Shown here: positions 61,243-64,000 of the stretch, in pieces
Layout of the letters: each line of letters begins with the position of its first letter
Position numbering within the stretch: the first letter of the stretch is position 1
Assembly (NCBI GenBank): GCA_963920665.1
Contig: OY987263.1
Location: 32,228,547-32,292,546, forward strand
Reading direction: 5' to 3'
DNA: 64,000 nt
Origin: Straminergon stramineum
Taxonomy: Eukaryota; Streptophyta; Bryopsida; Hypnales; Calliergonaceae
Notes under the pieces: model-generated
The model's input: the letters and a program-made list of their open reading frames with translations, nothing else
What the model was told of the DNA's origin: nothing
The model's database searches: none
Position numbers and translations under genes: made by a program

Positions 61243-62185
61243 CCCCTAAATGTGTTTGACTATGTTTCCACCCAAAACGCTCCAAAATTGCCATTTCTAG
61301 TACAAGTACCACATTTTAGAAAAAATACATTATTGGACAAATGTAATTGTAGGATCTTGTAGTACACTAGTTTGTGAAGATGTGGAAAAAAATTCAGAAA
61401 TTTCCATGGTGTGGATTGCAAGATATTAGCAGTTGAAGTGACAAAAAGCCTTTTTTGGCCCTGCAAAAACCCAGACACTTGCATTTCACAAGGTCATATC
61501 ATTAAGAAAAAATGTCCAAAATCATTGCAACTCTTTGGATTCATTCTTCAAGTCATTTTGGATATATGCTTGAATTTTTTTTGATAATTTGGAATTGTGC
61601 AACATATAAGAAAAAATTAGTAAGTAGAAAGACGTAGAGAATGATTCAAAATACTAAACTGTTAATAATTTATTTATGGAATTGAAAAATGCCAATCCCA
61701 ATGGTTATAATGTTGTAGTAAACAATTTATACCTCATGTATTTATTTTTTCCAAAAATATTGAAAATTGACTTAAATAAAGGTCTTCAAAGTTTATTTTA
61801 GAGTAGAGATTTCATTACTATCCACAACTAAAATTCTTCATAACTTTCATCTCATAAATCAAAATAGAATGATCCAAAGCTTTCCATATATAGAAAAATC
61901 TAGAACACCAATTTCTAAGAAAAAAATTTTGTTTTAAGAAAGAGTGATTTTTAAGGAATTTTTTTTGTTGCCCGAGTTGCTTGCTGAGCAATAAAAACTA
62001 CATATCAAACAATAACTTCTTAACCATGTATTCAAAAGTTATGAAATTTTTTGGGCCTTAAAGCTATTCCTCAGGCACATGTTTTGTGAAAATTTCAAAG
62101 AAAAATAAATTAAAATACCATTTGTATGTAGTGACCTGCCCCAATTTACTATGTAGCCAAAAAACACCGTTTGGTCCTTTAGGAG
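61243..62185. mobile_element. TTAA-type element, complete ends (943 bp)
   Basis: TTAA (61239-61242) followed by CCCCTAAATGTGTTTGAC; right end TTTGGTCCTTTAGGAG followed by TTAA (62186-62189). It is colinear with the copies at 38360 and 43567, with the same internal landmarks including GTGGATTGCAAGATATTA. Confidence 0.75.
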
Positions 62186-62189
62186 TTAA

Positions 62190-63092
62190 TCCCTGAAGTT
62201 CTTTCATGTTCAAAGGCCCAAATTGCTTCAAAATACTAGACTCCAAAGCAAGGCTAAAATCTTCATCTATATTTGATTTTTATCAATTCCAATTGTAGGA
62301 TCTTTTAGTTAACTTGTGTGAGTACCCTCCTAAAATTTCAGAAAAAAAACCCATTACCAATTGCAAGGTAATGATTTTTGGGTTTAAAAAAGAATTCTTT
62401 TCAATTCTTTCCAAATGGTTAGATTTCATCTTTCAAATATTTTACCCAAAAATGTGTAGATCCTGCAACTTGCAACTCTCTATAATATGTTGAAAAATAA
62501 GTTGAGAATACACGTAGAAAATTTCAAAAAAAATTATTTCATATTCATGCTTGAAATAATATTAAATAGAAATAAATAAATAATATTTTCAAATACTAAA
62601 TTGTTAAGAACTTTTTTTTATAATTAAAAAAAGTCAATCTCAATTGCTATAAGGTTATAAAAACAATCTAAATCCTACATTTCTATTTTTTTTAAATATT
62701 ACATATTAAGTTAAATAAGGGACTTCAAGTTTATTTTAAGATAAAGATTCTATAATTTCCCCCAATCAAAACTCCTCATAATTTTCATCTCATTAATCAA
62801 AATGGAATGATCCTAAGCTTTCTATGCGTATATGAATCTAGAAAACCAATATCAAAATTTTATTTCTTAAAAAAGTGATTTTTTTGAATTGCCTAGTTTA
62901 GAAAAAACAAACTATATATCATACAATAAATTTTTAACCATGCAATAAAAATTTATGAAAATTGTTGCACCTTAAAGCTACTCCTCAACCACATATTGTG
63001 TAAAAATTTCAAAGAAAAAATAAAAGTTCCATTCTTAGGAAGCTATCCATAATTTCTATATTGCCAAAAAAAGTTGTTTGGTCCTATGGGGG
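62190..63092. mobile_element. TTAA-type element, abutting the previous copy (903 bp)
   Basis: It starts TCCCTGAAGTTCTTTCATG directly after the TTAA shared with the previous element and ends TTTGGTCCTATGGGGG followed by TTAA (63093-63096). The first part matches 33530-34414; the second part (CATCTCATTAATCAAAATGG) matches the 43-kb subfamily, so it joins two subfamilies. Confidence 0.7.
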
Positions 63093-63096
63093 TTAA

Positions 63097-64000
63097 AAAG
63101 CCATTAATTGATTATGTGTAGGCATATTCTCTCATATTTATTCATGACCTCAATTTTAGATTTGACATATAAAAAAAGGAATTGAAAGACATCAAATCAC
63201 TTTCACCATTTTAACACCCTCTTCATCAAAAAATAAATTTTAACAATCTATAAGTGATATCTTTTATTTAGTGTTGAATAAACTCCAAGGAGATAAAAAA
63301 GAAAAGGCTTTGGGCATGTAGGGGTTAACATTATACAATTTAATGTTTATCAAGAAAATTGGAAATCAAAATCCATTTTTTTACATTCATTAATTGTTAA
63401 TTGGATGTTACTAATTTTCACAAGATATTCTTCTTTGAATTTTTGGATTGTTAAATAAAAATATTTCAAAATCCCAAAATTATAACTTTACTTATTTTTT
63501 GAAGCTATTTTTGGATGGCCTTTTCTGAGGTGAGACTCATTTTTAGTCTTTCAATTTTTGAATAATTATTGCACATGGGAATTTTGAAAATCTATACTAT
63601 GCAAATCCTATAAATAAAAAATAGTAATCATAAAATAGTTGAATGGATGAAAAAAACAATTTTTTATGTAGAAACATGTGATTCTGCATTGTTTAAATTT
63701 TGAAGAGGTAGTCCTAGAGGAGTGAACCTTTAACCCCTAAAGGACCAAATGATTGTTGAATGTGTGTAGGTGGTTTTGAGTAAGTGCATATGAAGTTGTT
63801 TTCTAACAGATGTTCTTCAAATTTTGACACAAGGTGTGAACATGTGGGAATGTAATTTTTTTTTCTGATCGGGTGTCTAGATCAAAAGTAATGTTGCATT
63901 GAACTTTCCAAGTACCTTGGGTAACATGTGCGAAACACCTCTTCTACTTCTAAAATTTGGCAAGTATGTAATTTACATGATAAAAGTTGCAAATATAAAA
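63097..64000. other. further TTAA-type ends at the window edge
   Basis: A right-type terminus, GGCATGTAGGGG-TTAA, ends at 63328. It may close a small element that began at the TTAA of 63093-63096. A left-type terminus, TTAA-CCCCTAAAGGACCAAAT, starts at 63730 and runs off the window; its end cannot be seen. No gene is recognised here. Confidence 0.4.

Noticed and set aside
1..64000. CRISPR arrays, rRNA genes or bacterial operons
   Set aside because: Nothing of the kind is present; gene structures with spliceosomal introns and transit peptides show plant nuclear DNA.

Overview
This is nuclear DNA of a land plant. Five multi-domain plant genes can be read, four of them split by short GT-AG introns, and they sit in long AT-rich stretches full of small, eroded DNA-transposon relics. 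The species cannot be named from the sequence. Compact genes, mostly short introns, plant-type families and an intronless plastid gene would suit a bryophyte or other non-flowering plant, but that is a weak inference.

Layout. (1) 458-4308 (+): the 3' eleven exons of a DUF707 protein; its N-terminal exons lie outside the window or were not recognised. (2) 4.3-8.8 kb: intergenic DNA with TTAA-flanked elements, a perfect 142-bp CACTA-type palindrome nested in a second inverted repeat, and other inverted repeats. (3) 9473-15333 (+): a six-exon gene for a DCD-domain (Development and Cell Death) protein of about 1,180 residues with a long low-complexity tail. (4) 16321-20170 (-): a four-exon GRF-interacting factor (GIF/AN3, SSXT family), convergent with the DCD gene. 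Its 2.7-kb first intron holds a decayed transposon, and a TATA box lies 1.6 kb upstream of the ATG. (5) 22.4-52.6 kb: about 30 kb with no gene I can support, made of MITEs, tandem and inverted duplications and a repeat family ending in TTAACCCCTAAAGG. (6) 52698-54471 (-): plastid heme oxygenase (HY1/HO1 type), four exons. (7) 57798-59720 (-): an intronless plastid 2-isopropylmalate synthase with catalytic and leucine-feedback domains. (8) 60.3-64.0 kb: more TTAA-type repeats, two of them abutting head to tail.

The genes do not form an operon-like unit. DUF707 (unknown enzymatic role), DCD (stress/cell death), GIF (growth co-activator), HO1 (phytochrome chromophore synthesis) and IPMS (leucine synthesis) are independent housekeeping or regulatory genes. 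The most unusual content is the non-autonomous element family with an invariant TTAA flank and CCCCTAAAGGACC-like terminal inverted repeats. TTAA is the target duplication of the piggyBac, Kolobok and Sola3 superfamilies, which are not the usual DNA transposons of plants. Several of these elements abut each other while sharing exactly one TTAA. Exon coordinates were worked out by hand from splice signals and family alignment from memory; no database search was run.
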